The position numbers and the translations under genes are program-made. From JAJEFO01 sp965214325 (GTDB lineage Bacteria > Pseudomonadota > Alphaproteobacteria > Rhodobacterales > Rhodobacteraceae), in contig CBDCBG010000005.1 of assembly GCA_965214325.1 (NCBI GenBank), forward strand, positions 1 through 64,000: 64,000 nucleotides of DNA. The letters run 5' to 3'. The number at the start of each line of letters is the position of its first letter. Positions within the stretch are counted from its first letter, which is position 1. Below the pieces are notes generated by a model. The model did not search any database, had not been told where the DNA came from, and worked only from the letters and a program-made list of their open reading frames with translations. Shown here one piece after another: positions 8,120 through 17,256 of this stretch.

Positions 8120-9680
8120 GTCGCCTGCCGGATTCTGAAAGTGCGGCCCAAACGGGTGACAGGCTCTCGCGCGCTGCCCGATAGGCCGGATAGATGTCCT
8201 CGTAGATCCCGGACAACGCTGGATCCGGCGCCTCGATTCCTCCGAGACAGGGCGTCACCCATTTGGCGATGCATGCCTCGATGTCGGGGTAAGCGCCGAT
8301 CGCGACGGCCGCCATCATCGCCGCCCCGGCCGCCCCGGCCTCTTCGCGAAGCGAGCGGCGCACGGGAACGCCAACCGACGCGGAAAATATTCGCCGCAGC
8401 ATGTCCGAACGCGCCGCGCCGCCCGCCAGCCGAATCTCGGAGGGCAGATCGCCCATCGCGCCGTAGCAGTCGCGCCCCGCAAGTCCCAGGCCCTCCACGA
8501 CCGCTCGCATGAGGTCGGGAAAGCGGTGCCCGGTCGAGAGCCCGACGAACGCGGCCCGTGCCGCGGGGTCGACGAACGGCCCACGCTCGCCGGCGTCGGA
8601 AATGTAGGGATGGTAGAGCACGCGGCCAGGCGTGCCGGCCTCCACCCAGTCGTCGATCCGTGCAATCATCTCCGAACGGATGCCTGCGTGGCCGAACTCG
8701 CCCAGCAGGCTTTCGGCAAGGTTCAGGAGCCAATCGACATTCAGCGTCGCAGCCATGTTCGACTGGCATTGCGCGACCATTCCCTGAACGGGAAGGCACA
8801 TGACATAGCCGGTCAGGTCATCGTTGAGACATGCGCCGGACGCCGGGGTCGCGCGCATGTGCATCCCGGTCGAACCGATGATCGTGCAGCCGGCACCGCT
8901 GCCCGAAGTATAGATTCCTCCACCAAGTGCCGTGCAGGGCACATCGAGATATCCAAGCGTCACCGGGGTGCCGCTGCGCAGCCCGGTCACGGCTGCCGCC
9001 GCTTCGCCCAGGCCGTGCGTGACTTGCGAACCGTCCAGGATTTCCGGCAGAAGCCGCCTTTCGGGGAACAGGTCCAGGGCTTCCAGGATCCTGTCGTCAT
9101 AGGCGCGGGTCCGGAAGTCTCCGAAGGTGAAGACCGCCTCGCACGGCCCCGTCGCACGGACGCCCGTAAGGTTCAGGTACAGCCAGTCCTTGCAGTGCAG
9201 CGCGGCATCCGCCGCCGAGACCGCTTCAGGCATGATCTCCTTCATGCAGGCGAGCTGTGCGCCCATCTGGCAGGCATTGAACCCGGCGCCGGTGATGAGG
9301 AAGCGTTCACGGTCGGCTTCGGTGCCACGGAACCGCTCGACGACCGGCGCCGCGCGCGCATCGAGCCAGAGCCATGCCTCGGTCACCGGCCGGTTGTCGC
9401 GGTCGATCAGCCAGGTTCCGTCCCCCTGGCCCGTCACCGCCAGTGCGGCCGTCCGCCCTGCAAGCCGGTCGACCTTTCCGCCGAGCTCCCTGAGCGTGCG
9501 GGCGCAATCGGTCCAGGTGTCATCCATGGACTGCACGGCGGCTCCGTCCGGACGCGTGACGTAACGGTTCGCGACCGATGCGATGGCGATCTGCCTGCCG
9601 GCAAGATCGAACGCGATCGACTTGATGACGGATGTGCCCGCATCGATGCCGATCAGGATATCCCCACGGCGTTCCGCCAT
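8112..9680 (-). CDS. eryA: FGGY-family polyol kinase, EryA-like
   Basis: The 522-aa kinase begins with the phosphate-1 motif ILIGIDAGTSVIKSIAFDL and contains LAVTGQGDGTWLID, AWLWLDARA, LGYLDVPCTALGGG, GCTIIGSTGMHM and the FGGY signature region RLAGGAARSDMLRRI. The overall pattern resembles erythritol kinase EryA more than glycerol or xylulose kinases. It would phosphorylate the imported polyol in the cytoplasm. The ATG at 9680 overlaps the stop of the upstream ATPase gene (TGATG). Confidence 0.78.
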   Translation of the reverse strand: MAERRGDILIGIDAGTSVIKSIAFDLAGRQIAIASVANRYVTRPDGAAVQSMDDTWTDCARTLRELGGKVDRLAGRTAALAVTGQGDGTWLIDRDNRPVTEAWLWLDARAAPVVERFRGTEADRERFLITGAGFNACQMGAQLACMKEIMPEAVSAADAALHCKDWLYLNLTGVRATGPCEAVFTFGDFRTRAYDDRILEALDLFPERRLLPEILDGSQVTHGLGEAAAAVTGLRSGTPVTLGYLDVPCTALGGGIYTSGSGAGCTIIGSTGMHMRATPASGACLNDDLTGYVMCLPVQGMVAQCQSNMAATLNVDWLLNLAESLLGEFGHAGIRSEMIARIDDWVEAGTPGRVLYHPYISDAGERGPFVDPAARAAFVGLSTGHRFPDLMRAVVEGLGLAGRDCYGAMGDLPSEIRLAGGAARSDMLRRIFSASVGVPVRRSLREEAGAAGAAMMAAVAIGAYPDIEACIAKWVTPCLGGIEAPDPALSGIYEDIYPAYRAARESLSPVWAALSESGRRHG

Positions 9681-10804
9681 CAGGCCAGCTCGCGCCCGTG
9701 GCTGATGGCCATGCCGCTTTCGGGATCGAAGACATGGAGGTCTGCCGGGCTCAGTTCGATCAAAATCCGGTCGCCGATCGCGGCATGCGCCCGATCATGC
9801 TCGACCAGGACGATCGTGCCCTTGGCGAAACTCGCTGAAACATGGCTCTGATCACCGAGCCACTGGTTCGTCAGCACATTCGCCGGCGCCCCGGTCCCGG
9901 AACGGCGAACCGCGTACGGCCTGACGCCGATGACAACCTGTCTCCTTGCGAAGAGCGCAGCACGCACCTCGGCCGCAAACGCGCTTTCCGGGTAAGCAAG
10001 GGACTGTCCGCCATCAAAGCGCAAGGCGAGCCTTCCGTCGTCGGACGCGACCGATACAGGAAACACATTCATCGGCGGTTCACCAACGAAAGTGCCGGTG
10101 AACAGGTTTGCCGGACGTTCCTTGAGTTCGGCAGGGCTGGCGAATTGCTGCAGCACCCCGTCCTCCATCACCGCGATTCGGTCGGCCAGCGCATTCGCTT
10201 CCGTCTGGTCGTGCGTGACGAGGATCGCGGTCATGCCGCGTTCCTTGATGAAGTGCTTGAGCCGGCCTCTGAGGAGCGTTCTGAGCTGCGGTTCGAGCTG
10301 GCCCATCGGCTCGTCGAGAAGATAGAGGTTGGCGTCCCGGATCAGCGCCCGAGCCAAGGACGCGCGTTGCTGCTGCCCGCCCGAAAGGGAATTCGGCATT
10401 CGTTCGAGAATGTCGCCGATTTCAAGCATCTCGGCAACTTCGGCCACCTTGGCGTTCACCGCCGACCTCGACAGCCGCTGCGCCTTCAGGGCGAAGGCGA
10501 TGTTGTCACGGACATTGACCGTCGGGTAGAGCGAATAGCCTTCGAATGCCATGGCGACATGACGCCTGACAGGCGGAAGCGTCTGCACCTCGCGGCCAGA
10601 CAGGTGGATCTTGCCCCGGCTTGTCTCCTCGAATCCCGCGATCATGCGCAGTGTCGAGGTCTTGCCGCAGCCGGAAGAGCCCAGGAGCGCGATTATGTCG
10701 CCCTTGCCGACATCCATGCTGACATCGCGAACCGCATGGACCCCGTGCCCGACGGCTCCGTAGAACTTGTCGACATTCTCCAGCCTGAGCACCGCGCCGT
10801 TCAT
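9680..10804 (-). CDS. Sugar/polyol ABC transporter ATP-binding protein (second)
   Basis: The 374-aa MalK-type ATPase has Walker A LLGSSGCGKTSTLRM, the signature SLSGGQQQRASLARAL, Walker B NLYLLDEPMG and the switch His in LVTHDQTEANAL. A C-terminal OB-fold-like regulatory domain follows. Its ATG overlaps the upstream ATPase stop in a four-base ATGA. Two different ATPase genes in tandem suggest a heterodimeric nucleotide-binding unit, as in the rhizobial glycerol importer (GlpS/GlpT). Confidence 0.85.
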   Translation of the reverse strand: MNGAVLRLENVDKFYGAVGHGVHAVRDVSMDVGKGDIIALLGSSGCGKTSTLRMIAGFEETSRGKIHLSGREVQTLPPVRRHVAMAFEGYSLYPTVNVRDNIAFALKAQRLSRSAVNAKVAEVAEMLEIGDILERMPNSLSGGQQQRASLARALIRDANLYLLDEPMGQLEPQLRTLLRGRLKHFIKERGMTAILVTHDQTEANALADRIAVMEDGVLQQFASPAELKERPANLFTGTFVGEPPMNVFPVSVASDDGRLALRFDGGQSLAYPESAFAAEVRAALFARRQVVIGVRPYAVRRSGTGAPANVLTNQWLGDQSHVSASFAKGTIVLVEHDRAHAAIGDRILIELSPADLHVFDPESGMAISHGRELA

Positions 10805-11910
10805 TTCGACGTCTCCTTCGCCGGGGCGTCGGTACCGATCATTCGGGCTCCGGTCGCAAGGTCGAACAGGAGCGCGTTGCCCATGTCGAACGCGACGTGC
10901 GCGCTGCCGCGATCGGGGCCCGGGGTGCCGGAGGGGCGGGACACAAGGACTTCGCGGTGATTCCGGGTCGCCGCAAGGGTCACCGTCTTCTCGTTCAGCG
11001 GCGTTTCGGCCTCGATCTCGACCGGGAACGCGCCCGGAGCACCGGGCTCGACGAAGTGGATCGCCTCAGGGCGAATGCCGAGGCTGCATGCCTGGCCGAC
11101 CGCTCCCGCGTAGCTTCCGGAGATCGCGATCTCCCTGCCGGAAAGCTGGATGATCGGCCCGTGCGTACCGACTTCCGGAACGACGTCCAGGAGGTTTATC
11201 GTCGGGTCTCCGAACAGCCGTGCAATGCGGGTCGAGCTCGGGCGCAGGTAGATCTCTTCCGGCGTGCCGACCTGGACGATGCCGCGATCGCCCATCACCG
11301 CGATCCGGTCACCGAGCGCCATCGCCTCCTTGTAGTCCTGCGTGACAAGGATCACCGTCGCGTTCTGCTCCTTGAGAAGGCGTGGCAATTCCAGCCGCAT
11401 CTCGAAGCGGAGCTTGGCATCGACGTTCCTGAGCGGGTCGTCCAGCAGGAGGATCGACGGTTCCGCCGCCAGCGCCCGTCCGAGAGCGGTTCGCTGCTTC
11501 TGCCCGTTCGACAATTCCATCGGCCGATGGGCGAGCACATGGTCGATTTTCAGGAGTGTCGCGATCTCCTTCACGCGCGCCTCGATCCCGGAGCGGGTTT
11601 CGCGCCGCGCGGTCAGCGGGCTCGCGATGTTCGCATGCGCGTCCATGTGCGGGAAGAGCGCGAAATTCTGGAACGCCATTCCGATGCCGCGGTCTTCGGG
11701 CACCACCCCTTCCATGTCGGCACCGTTGACGACGATCCGGCCCCCGTCAGGGTCGATCACGCCTGCGATCAGGCGAAGAAGCACCGTCTTGCCCGCCCCG
11801 GAAGGGCCGAAGAGAACAAGCGTTTCGCCAGTCGGAATGTCGAGCGACACGCCATCGAGCACCAGATCGTTCTTGAAGGACTTGCGGACGTCCGAAAGCT
11901 GGATCGACAT
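10801..11910 (-). CDS. Sugar/polyol ABC transporter ATP-binding protein (first)
   Basis: The 369-aa protein is a MalK-type ATPase with Walker A LFGPSGAGKTVLLRL and Walker B SILLLDDPLRNVD. The signature is degenerate: MELSNGQKQRTALGRAL has SNGQ where LSGGQ is usual. The switch position reads LVTQDYKEAM, with Gln replacing the normal His. If it pairs with the canonical ATPase at 9680, one of the two ATP sites is probably weak, as in other asymmetric ABC ATPases. It starts four bases after the permease stop. Confidence 0.85.
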   Translation of the reverse strand: MSIQLSDVRKSFKNDLVLDGVSLDIPTGETLVLFGPSGAGKTVLLRLIAGVIDPDGGRIVVNGADMEGVVPEDRGIGMAFQNFALFPHMDAHANIASPLTARRETRSGIEARVKEIATLLKIDHVLAHRPMELSNGQKQRTALGRALAAEPSILLLDDPLRNVDAKLRFEMRLELPRLLKEQNATVILVTQDYKEAMALGDRIAVMGDRGIVQVGTPEEIYLRPSSTRIARLFGDPTINLLDVVPEVGTHGPIIQLSGREIAISGSYAGAVGQACSLGIRPEAIHFVEPGAPGAFPVEIEAETPLNEKTVTLAATRNHREVLVSRPSGTPGPDRGSAHVAFDMGNALLFDLATGARMIGTDAPAKETSK

Positions 11911-11914
11911 CGGC

Positions 11915-12772
11915 CTATCCCTTTACCGCGCCGAGCGACAGGCCTTCGACAAGGTACCTCTGCGCGTAGAGCGCCAGCGCGAGAGTAGGCAGGATCGACA
12001 GCACGATTCCCGCAGCCACCTGGCCGTACTGGATGCCGGAAGCGGTCACGAAGGCGAGCGCCCCCACGGTCACCGGCTGCTTGTCGGCCGAAGCGAGAAC
12101 GAGCGCGAAGATGAAATTGTTCCAGGCAAAGATGAAGGCCAGAAGCCCTGCCGCCGCGATCCCCGGCATGGCCAAGGGAAGCGCGACCTTGCGGAAGGTC
12201 GCGAACCAGGAGTGGCCTGCGATCCGGTAAGCATATTCGATATCGGCGGGAATGTCCTCGAAATAGCCCCGGACGATCCAGAGGATCAGCGGCAAGACGA
12301 TGAGCTGATAGACCCAGATCAGCCCGAAATAGGTATCCGCCAGCCCGATCTTCTGAAAGTAGATCGTGAGCGGCAGGAGCACCAGAAGGGGGGGAGCAAA
12401 GCGGAAAGACAACAGCGTGAAGGCAATGTCCTCCGACCCGCGGAACTTGATCCTTCCGAAAGCGTAGGCCGCCGGGATGCCGAGGATCAAGCCGACCGCG
12501 ACCGAGCCCGCCGAGAGGAAGAGCGAGTTCCAGAGGTTCGACATGAAGTTCACCTCGAGCGTGCCGGCCTGCGTCTCGAGCTTGCCGGTGATGAGCGCGA
12601 CATAGTTCGAGAGGGTGGGATCGAAAACGATCGATGGCGGCACGCGAAGGATCGTCTCGTTCGTCTGGAAACTCATGAGCACGATCCAGAAAATCGGGAA
12701 CATGAAGAACAGGATCACCAGCGAAATCGCGACTCGGCGAAGAACCTTCTCGAGGGTCGATGTCTGGTCCAT
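11915..12772 (-). CDS. ABC transporter permease (MalG-like)
   Basis: The 285-aa membrane protein has six predicted helices, starting with ISLVILFFMFPIFWIVLMS. The EAA-type cytoplasmic loop is present as YAYRIAGHSWFATFRKVALP. The family is carbohydrate importer permeases of the MalFG type. It begins three bases after the partner permease ends, consistent with coupled translation of the pair. Confidence 0.85.
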   Translation of the reverse strand: MDQTSTLEKVLRRVAISLVILFFMFPIFWIVLMSFQTNETILRVPPSIVFDPTLSNYVALITGKLETQAGTLEVNFMSNLWNSLFLSAGSVAVGLILGIPAAYAFGRIKFRGSEDIAFTLLSFRFAPPLLVLLPLTIYFQKIGLADTYFGLIWVYQLIVLPLILWIVRGYFEDIPADIEYAYRIAGHSWFATFRKVALPLAMPGIAAAGLLAFIFAWNNFIFALVLASADKQPVTVGALAFVTASGIQYGQVAAGIVLSILPTLALALYAQRYLVEGLSLGAVKG

Positions 12773-12775
12773 CGC

Positions 12776-13696
12776 TCAGGCCTCCCCGCGCTGGCGTTCG
12801 CGCAGTTTCAACCACTGCTTGATGAAGATCATCGAGAGCACGTAGGTGATCACCCACAGAATCATCAGCAAGGCGGCCGAACGCCCGACATTGGTTGACT
12901 GGAAGAAGTTCAGGTAGGCCTCGACCTGAAAGACGGTCAGCTTGTCGCCCGGACCGCCCTGGGTCATCGCGTAGATGATGTCGAATTGCTGCACCGACTC
13001 GATCACCCGGAACAGGGTTGCCGTCAGCAGGTAGGGCGTCAACATCGGCAACGTGATCCGCCAGAAGACGAAGAGCCGCGGCACGCCGTCAAGCGCGGCC
13101 GCCTCGAACGGCTGCTTAGGCAGCGAGCGGAGACCGGCCAGGAGGAGAATCATGATGAAGGGCGTGTAGACCCACATGTCGACCAGAACGACGGTCAGCA
13201 TCGCGGTCGAGGGGTCTGACGCCCAGCGGAAATCCTCGAGTCCGATCAGCGAGGCAAAGTAGCTCAGGATCCCGAAGCCGGGGTTGGTCATCAGCTTCCA
13301 CATTAGCGAGGCGAGGGCCGGCGCGGTCATCAGTGGCATCAGCAGCATGATGGAGACGAAATTGTTGAACCGCGTCCGCTTCTGCAGAAGAAGCGCGATG
13401 CACAGGCCCAGGACAAGTTCGAGCCCCACGGTCAGGATCGCGTAAGTCAGCGAGACCTGCAACGTGTTCCAGAAGGAGCTGTCGGAAAGAAAGTTCCAGT
13501 AGTTTTCGCCCCAGTTCCAGCGCCGCGCCCAAGGCTGCGACAGCCGGTAGCGCTGCAGCGAATAGGCGACGGCCGTGAAGAACGGGACCAGGATGCCGAT
13601 GCAGACGAGAAGTGCCGGCAGGCTCAGCACGTAGGGCAGGGCGCCCGGACTGATCCGAAGGCTCTTCCTCCTTGCCGGGACGACGGCGTCGGACAT
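12776..13696 (-). CDS. ABC transporter permease (MalF-like)
   Basis: The 306-aa membrane protein has six helices, beginning LPYVLSLPALLVCIGILVPF, and an EAA-like loop AALDGVPRLFVFWRITLP. The ATG at 13696 is preferred over an upstream reading because GGGGAG precedes it by about seven bases and the longer form would run into the hairpin at 13762. It pairs with the permease at 11915. Confidence 0.85.
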   Translation of the reverse strand: MSDAVVPARRKSLRISPGALPYVLSLPALLVCIGILVPFFTAVAYSLQRYRLSQPWARRWNWGENYWNFLSDSSFWNTLQVSLTYAILTVGLELVLGLCIALLLQKRTRFNNFVSIMLLMPLMTAPALASLMWKLMTNPGFGILSYFASLIGLEDFRWASDPSTAMLTVVLVDMWVYTPFIMILLLAGLRSLPKQPFEAAALDGVPRLFVFWRITLPMLTPYLLTATLFRVIESVQQFDIIYAMTQGGPGDKLTVFQVEAYLNFFQSTNVGRSAALLMILWVITYVLSMIFIKQWLKLRERQRGEA

Positions 13697-13761
13697 GAAA
13701 CACTCCCCTTCTCGCCCGTGGCCGTCGCGACCCGGCGTCAAGGTCTTGTCGCAGGTCAAAG

Positions 13762-13787
13762 GGGGCGTCCGCAAGTGCGGACGCCCC
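13762..13787 (-). promoter_or_regulatory. Intercistronic hairpin between binding protein and permease genes
   Basis: An 11-bp perfect stem (GGGGCGTCCGC paired with GCGGACGCCCC) closes a four-base loop. It lies 11 bases past the solute-binding gene stop and about 65 bases before the permease start. There is no T-run on the transcribed strand, so a full terminator is unlikely. Such hairpins stabilise the upstream message and make binding protein more abundant than permease. Confidence 0.7.
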
Positions 13788-13798
13788 GGGGTCGCGGA

Positions 13799-15244
13799 TC
13801 AGCCGAGGCCGGCGTCCTTGAGCTGCGCGTCCACGCTTTCGGCCAGCTGGTCGAGGCCTTCGTCGACCGGCACCTGGCTTGCGACCATCTTTTGGAGAGT
13901 CGCCGCCCATTCGGTGGTCAGGTCGAAGAACAGTGGTTGCGCCGTGAACTTGATCGAGGCGCCCGGCGCCGAGACGTCATGCATCTCGACATAGCCCGGA
14001 TAGGCATCGCTCAGTCGCTTGCGGAATCCCGCATCCTCCCAGACGCTGGCGCGGACCGGGTTCACGAAGTCCATCTGGCTTGCACCGAAGAGCCCGTGCT
14101 CGGGTCCGGAGGCCCATTGCAGGAAGTGCCAGGTCGCATCTTTCTGCTTGGAGAACGTGGACATGGACAGCGACCAGATCCAGATGTTCGGCGTCGGCGC
14201 AGAGGCCGCGGGATTGGCCGCGAACGGTGCGTAGGCGAGTTCGCCCGCCATGGCATTGCCGCCGCCATTCATGAAGTATCCGAGGATATCGGCATCGTAG
14301 ATCATCGCCGACTTGCCGGCGCCGACATCGGTGCCGACCTGGTACCAGGTATGGGTCGACCAGTCGGGCGCCCCGGAATCCTGGATCATCTTCACCCACT
14401 TGCGGTGGAACGCCTTCGAGACTTCCGTGTTCATTGCCGCCGACAGCTTGCCGTCGTCGGATACGTTGAGGTCCTTCTGGTCGAAGTTGGAATACCCGGA
14501 CAGAAAGCCCGGGTGGATCGTCGCCCAGGAGCGCGAGCCTCTGACGCCGATGCCGTAGATGCCGTCATTGGCGGCCTGAGCGGCGGCGGCGGCCTCGACC
14601 AGCTCGTCGATGTTGGTCGGCACCGCGACGCCCGCCTTCGCGAGCATGGACCCGTTGTAGGTGAGGTTGTTCTGTTCGTAACCCCAGGGGATGCACCATT
14701 GCTTCGCGTCGTCCGAACCAAGTTCGCCGCCCGGCTGCCCGTTCCAGGCGCAGGACTTGCGCACGCCCTCGAGCATGTCGCCCCAGTCGTAGTCGGGGTT
14801 CGTCTTGGTCTCGTCGAAAATGTACTCGTTGAGGTCGTCGATCCAGCCGGCCGGGCCATAGGTCCAGGTCATGTAGGCACCGGTCATGAAGGCGTCGTAT
14901 TCGGAGGAGCCGGAGGAAAGCGCGGCCGTGACCTTGTCGAAATAGACGTCTTCGGGGAAGACGTCATAGACGACGTCCATGCCCGTGAGCGCCTTGTAGT
15001 TGTCAAGGTTCGCAATCATGGCGTCGGTGTAGGGGTGCTTGTTCAGGAGCAGCTTGACGGTCGTGCCCGAGTGCTTCTTCCAATCGAAACCGTTCTGTGC
15101 CAGCGCCCGCGTGGCGGCCGCGTTGACCAGTACGCCCGCAGTGGCCGCGGTCATGCCCATTGCGCCCAGTCCCTTGATCATGCTGCGGCGGCTGACAGTG
15201 CCTCGCATATAGGCTTCGATCAGCTGCTTTTCCTTGTCGTACAT
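13799..15244 (-). CDS. Extracellular solute-binding protein, family 1, with Tat-like signal
   Basis: The 481-aa protein starts at an ATG seven bases after GGGAGGA. Its N-terminus has SRRSMIKG, a twin-arginine pattern, then a hydrophobic stretch and an ALAQN cleavage site, so export through Tat is likely. The mature part is a typical family 1 polyol/sugar-binding protein (YDVFPEDVYFDKVTAALSSG, WIDDLNEY, GVRGSRSW). It should deliver the substrate to the two permeases encoded downstream. The gene follows the regulator gene by 34 bases. Confidence 0.85.
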   Translation of the reverse strand: MYDKEKQLIEAYMRGTVSRRSMIKGLGAMGMTAATAGVLVNAAATRALAQNGFDWKKHSGTTVKLLLNKHPYTDAMIANLDNYKALTGMDVVYDVFPEDVYFDKVTAALSSGSSEYDAFMTGAYMTWTYGPAGWIDDLNEYIFDETKTNPDYDWGDMLEGVRKSCAWNGQPGGELGSDDAKQWCIPWGYEQNNLTYNGSMLAKAGVAVPTNIDELVEAAAAAQAANDGIYGIGVRGSRSWATIHPGFLSGYSNFDQKDLNVSDDGKLSAAMNTEVSKAFHRKWVKMIQDSGAPDWSTHTWYQVGTDVGAGKSAMIYDADILGYFMNGGGNAMAGELAYAPFAANPAASAPTPNIWIWSLSMSTFSKQKDATWHFLQWASGPEHGLFGASQMDFVNPVRASVWEDAGFRKRLSDAYPGYVEMHDVSAPGASIKFTAQPLFFDLTTEWAATLQKMVASQVPVDEGLDQLAESVDAQLKDAGLG

Positions 15245-15278
15245 TTGGGATCCTCCCGTTGGTGTCCTGCCAGGACGG

Positions 15279-16232
15279 CTAGTTGCTTGCCAGCGCATTG
15301 GCGGTGCGCTCGTCGGTGATGAGTGCGCTCACTTGGCCGCTCATCAGTACAGACCGGATCGCGCCGATCTTGTCGATGCCGCCGGCAAGGGCGACAATTC
15401 TGCTGTCTCCGAGATCGTCCAGCGCAACCGACAGCGTGCGCGCGGTAAGGGCCGTCTCGATGGCATTTCCGTCAGCGTCAAAGAAATGGCCTAGGCATTC
15501 GCCTACGCCGCCCTTCTCTTTCACGTCCGCAATCTCGTCCATCTCGATCATGCCGCTGGAGACCAGCGAAGCCGCCGGCATGGCGGTGCCGATCCCGACG
15601 AAATTGAGATCCGTTCTCGCCGCAAGGCCCAGGACCTCCCGGACGCCGCGCTGCGCGAGCAGCACTTCGCCGTCGTCGGCGGAATTGGCAAAGAACGGGA
15701 CAGGCATGAAATAGGCCGTTGCGCCGGTCTTGTGGGCGAGATGGTGCATCACGTCATGCGGATTGGTCGCATAGTTGCGCGTCAGTCCTCCCAGGAGGGA
15801 GACGAACTTGGTTCGCCCCGCATCGAGACGAGGCAGCTGGCCGACCGCAGCCGCCAGCGTCCGGCCGTGCCCGACGCCGATGAACTCGTGCCGGCCACTC
15901 TCCAGTTCGCGCCGCAGATAGGACGCACCGGCAATGCCGAGCGCGCGAAGCGGCAGGCTGTCCTCGTGCAGATCCGGTGCGACTTCGCAGTGGCAAAGCC
16001 CGTAGCGTTCGGACAGTTCGCCTTCCAGCGCGAGGCATTCCGAGATTTCGCTGTCGATTGTCACCTTTATGGCGCCTGACCGGCTGGCCCGCGCAATCAG
16101 CCGATGCGCCTTGACACCGGTCAGTCCAAGCTTCCTTGCCACGGCTGCCTGCGTCATTCCTCCGGCATGGTGAAGCCATGCCGCGCGAATCGCCAAGCTT
16201 TCCTCGTCTTCCCGTCGTGCCGAGCCGCGCAT
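15279..16232 (-). CDS. eryD: SorC/DeoR-type sugar-binding regulator (EryD-like)
   Basis: The 317-aa protein has an N-terminal helix-turn-helix in MTQAAVARKLGLTGVKAHRL and a C-terminal SorC sugar-binding domain (FIGVGHGRTLAAAVGQLP, FVSLLGGLTRNY, VGIGTAMPAASLV, IVALAGGIDKIGAI). Length and pattern fit EryD, the erythritol repressor. The start at MRGSARRED is preferred, since the 23 upstream codons are out of family. It is the first gene of the operon and so probably regulates itself. Confidence 0.8.
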   Translation of the reverse strand: MRGSARREDEESLAIRAAWLHHAGGMTQAAVARKLGLTGVKAHRLIARASRSGAIKVTIDSEISECLALEGELSERYGLCHCEVAPDLHEDSLPLRALGIAGASYLRRELESGRHEFIGVGHGRTLAAAVGQLPRLDAGRTKFVSLLGGLTRNYATNPHDVMHHLAHKTGATAYFMPVPFFANSADDGEVLLAQRGVREVLGLAARTDLNFVGIGTAMPAASLVSSGMIEMDEIADVKEKGGVGECLGHFFDADGNAIETALTARTLSVALDDLGDSRIVALAGGIDKIGAIRSVLMSGQVSALITDERTANALASN

Positions 16233-16257
16233 TGCTGTTTCAGCCCACGTCGTTAAA

Positions 16258-16276
16258 TTTTTCAACAACGGAAAAA
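16258..16276. promoter_or_regulatory. Candidate EryD operator
   Basis: An interrupted palindrome TTTTTC-N7-GAAAAA lies 26-44 bases before the eryD start in an AT-rich patch unlike its surroundings. Its position over the likely promoter suits an operator for the operon's own repressor. No experimental support is available here. Confidence 0.4.
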
Positions 16277-16344
16277 TATTGCAGAATCCGCAATCCGTCA
16301 AGAACGGTCGTCCGCTTTCCAGGCAAATTTGTCCTGAAGGGCGT

Positions 16345-16390
16345 CATCGCATGATTTGTACGCTGGATTACCCTAAGGAAGAACGGAGCA
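16345..16390. repeat. 45-bp segment shared with 21766-21811
   Basis: The two segments read CATCGCATGATTTGT, a few differing bases, then CTGGATTACCCTAAG and a similar tail. One copy lies before the eryD promoter region and the other at the broken end of the IS5 transposase. The origin is unknown. They may mark a common recombination point or a piece of the same lost element. Confidence 0.55.
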
Positions 16391-16424
16391 TGAACGCCTT
16401 GTTGCGGACCTTCAGGCCGACATT

Positions 16425-16992
16425 GGCCCTAAACGCACATAGGTACCGATTCCGCCATAGGGAATTTCGTTACGCCCCTGTATAGTTGGCGCTTTTGCCT
16501 TTTCGGCGGCTCCCAGTTTTCCGGGATGATGCTGGGTGCAGATTTGGGGGGAAGGACACCTGTGTTGTCCCGAAGCTTGTCGTTCGAGAGATCGTACTCG
16601 CCAAGCATGTTGGTATGGCCCCATGTCTGCGGCGAGTGGAGGGCGATCATCTTCAGGATGTGTTTCCGCTCTTGCCCCGACTTGGCAGCTTCCAGACGAC
16701 GGGTCAGGTAGAGGTAGTTCAAGCATATTAGCAATTCCTGATGAGCCAGTTGCAGCCCTCGGCGATCTCCTGGGCTTCATTCTGGGCGTGCTCAAGACCG
16801 CAGGGATTTCCGACGGCGACAGCCCGAATGAAGCTGTTCGCGAACGGGTCAGCGCAGATGTTCATCGCAAAGCGCTGCAACACAACACACAACGCCTGGA
16901 AACTTCTCAAACTGGATGACAAAGAATGGAATCAAGAAACCCGGCACATGGAAATCCTATGGCGGAATCGGTACCTATGTGCGTTTGGGGCC
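16425..16992 (-). mobile_element. Tn3-derived mini-element, 568 bp
   Basis: The two ends are inverted copies over 37 bp with one mismatch: GGCCCTAAACGCACATAGG from 16425 and GGCCCCAAACGCACATAGG read inward from 16992, both continuing TACCGATTCCGCC. Between them lies only the 3' end of a Tn3 transposase gene. The five bases outside each end differ, so no target duplication is left. Such an element could be moved by a full Tn3 relative. Confidence 0.75.
16429..16734 (-). pseudogene. Tn3-family TnpA, C-terminal remnant
   Basis: The reading LNYLYLTRRLEAAKSGQER, ALHSPQTWGHTNMLGEYDLS and NDKLRDNTGVLP follows the very end of Tn3-family transposases (NYLYLS...; W.HIN..GEYDFSD.KLRD). The rest of the roughly 1000-aa protein is missing. 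Its end runs into the left terminal repeat, as is normal for TnpA in Tn3 elements. Confidence 0.7.
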
Positions 16993-17256
16993 GTCTATCG
17001 GCATAAAGGTACGTGGGGTCCCGCAGGAATTGGCAGATTTGGAGTTTCCTGACGGTTCCGAGAAGACGATCAGCCTTGGCTGCCTTGCGAACTGTCTGGC
17101 TTGATCGCTTCGTTAAGAGCGGTCTTTGGGTCTGTCCCGACAAAGGGGGCGCCAGGCGCGGATCGTCCTCGAATGCGAGGATCCGGAGTGCCGGCCGAAA
17201 CTGGATTGACGTGCCGGCAGTGCCCGGGACTGCGATGAGTGCCGCTTGGGCGGCGT
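16993..17256. other. No gene seen; a third Tn3-like end overlaps the start
   Basis: The sequence from 16991 (GCATAAAGGTACGTGGGG at 17010) resembles the middle of the Tn3-type repeats, pointing away from the mini-element. The rest has no convincing coding pattern. Confidence 0.4.
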
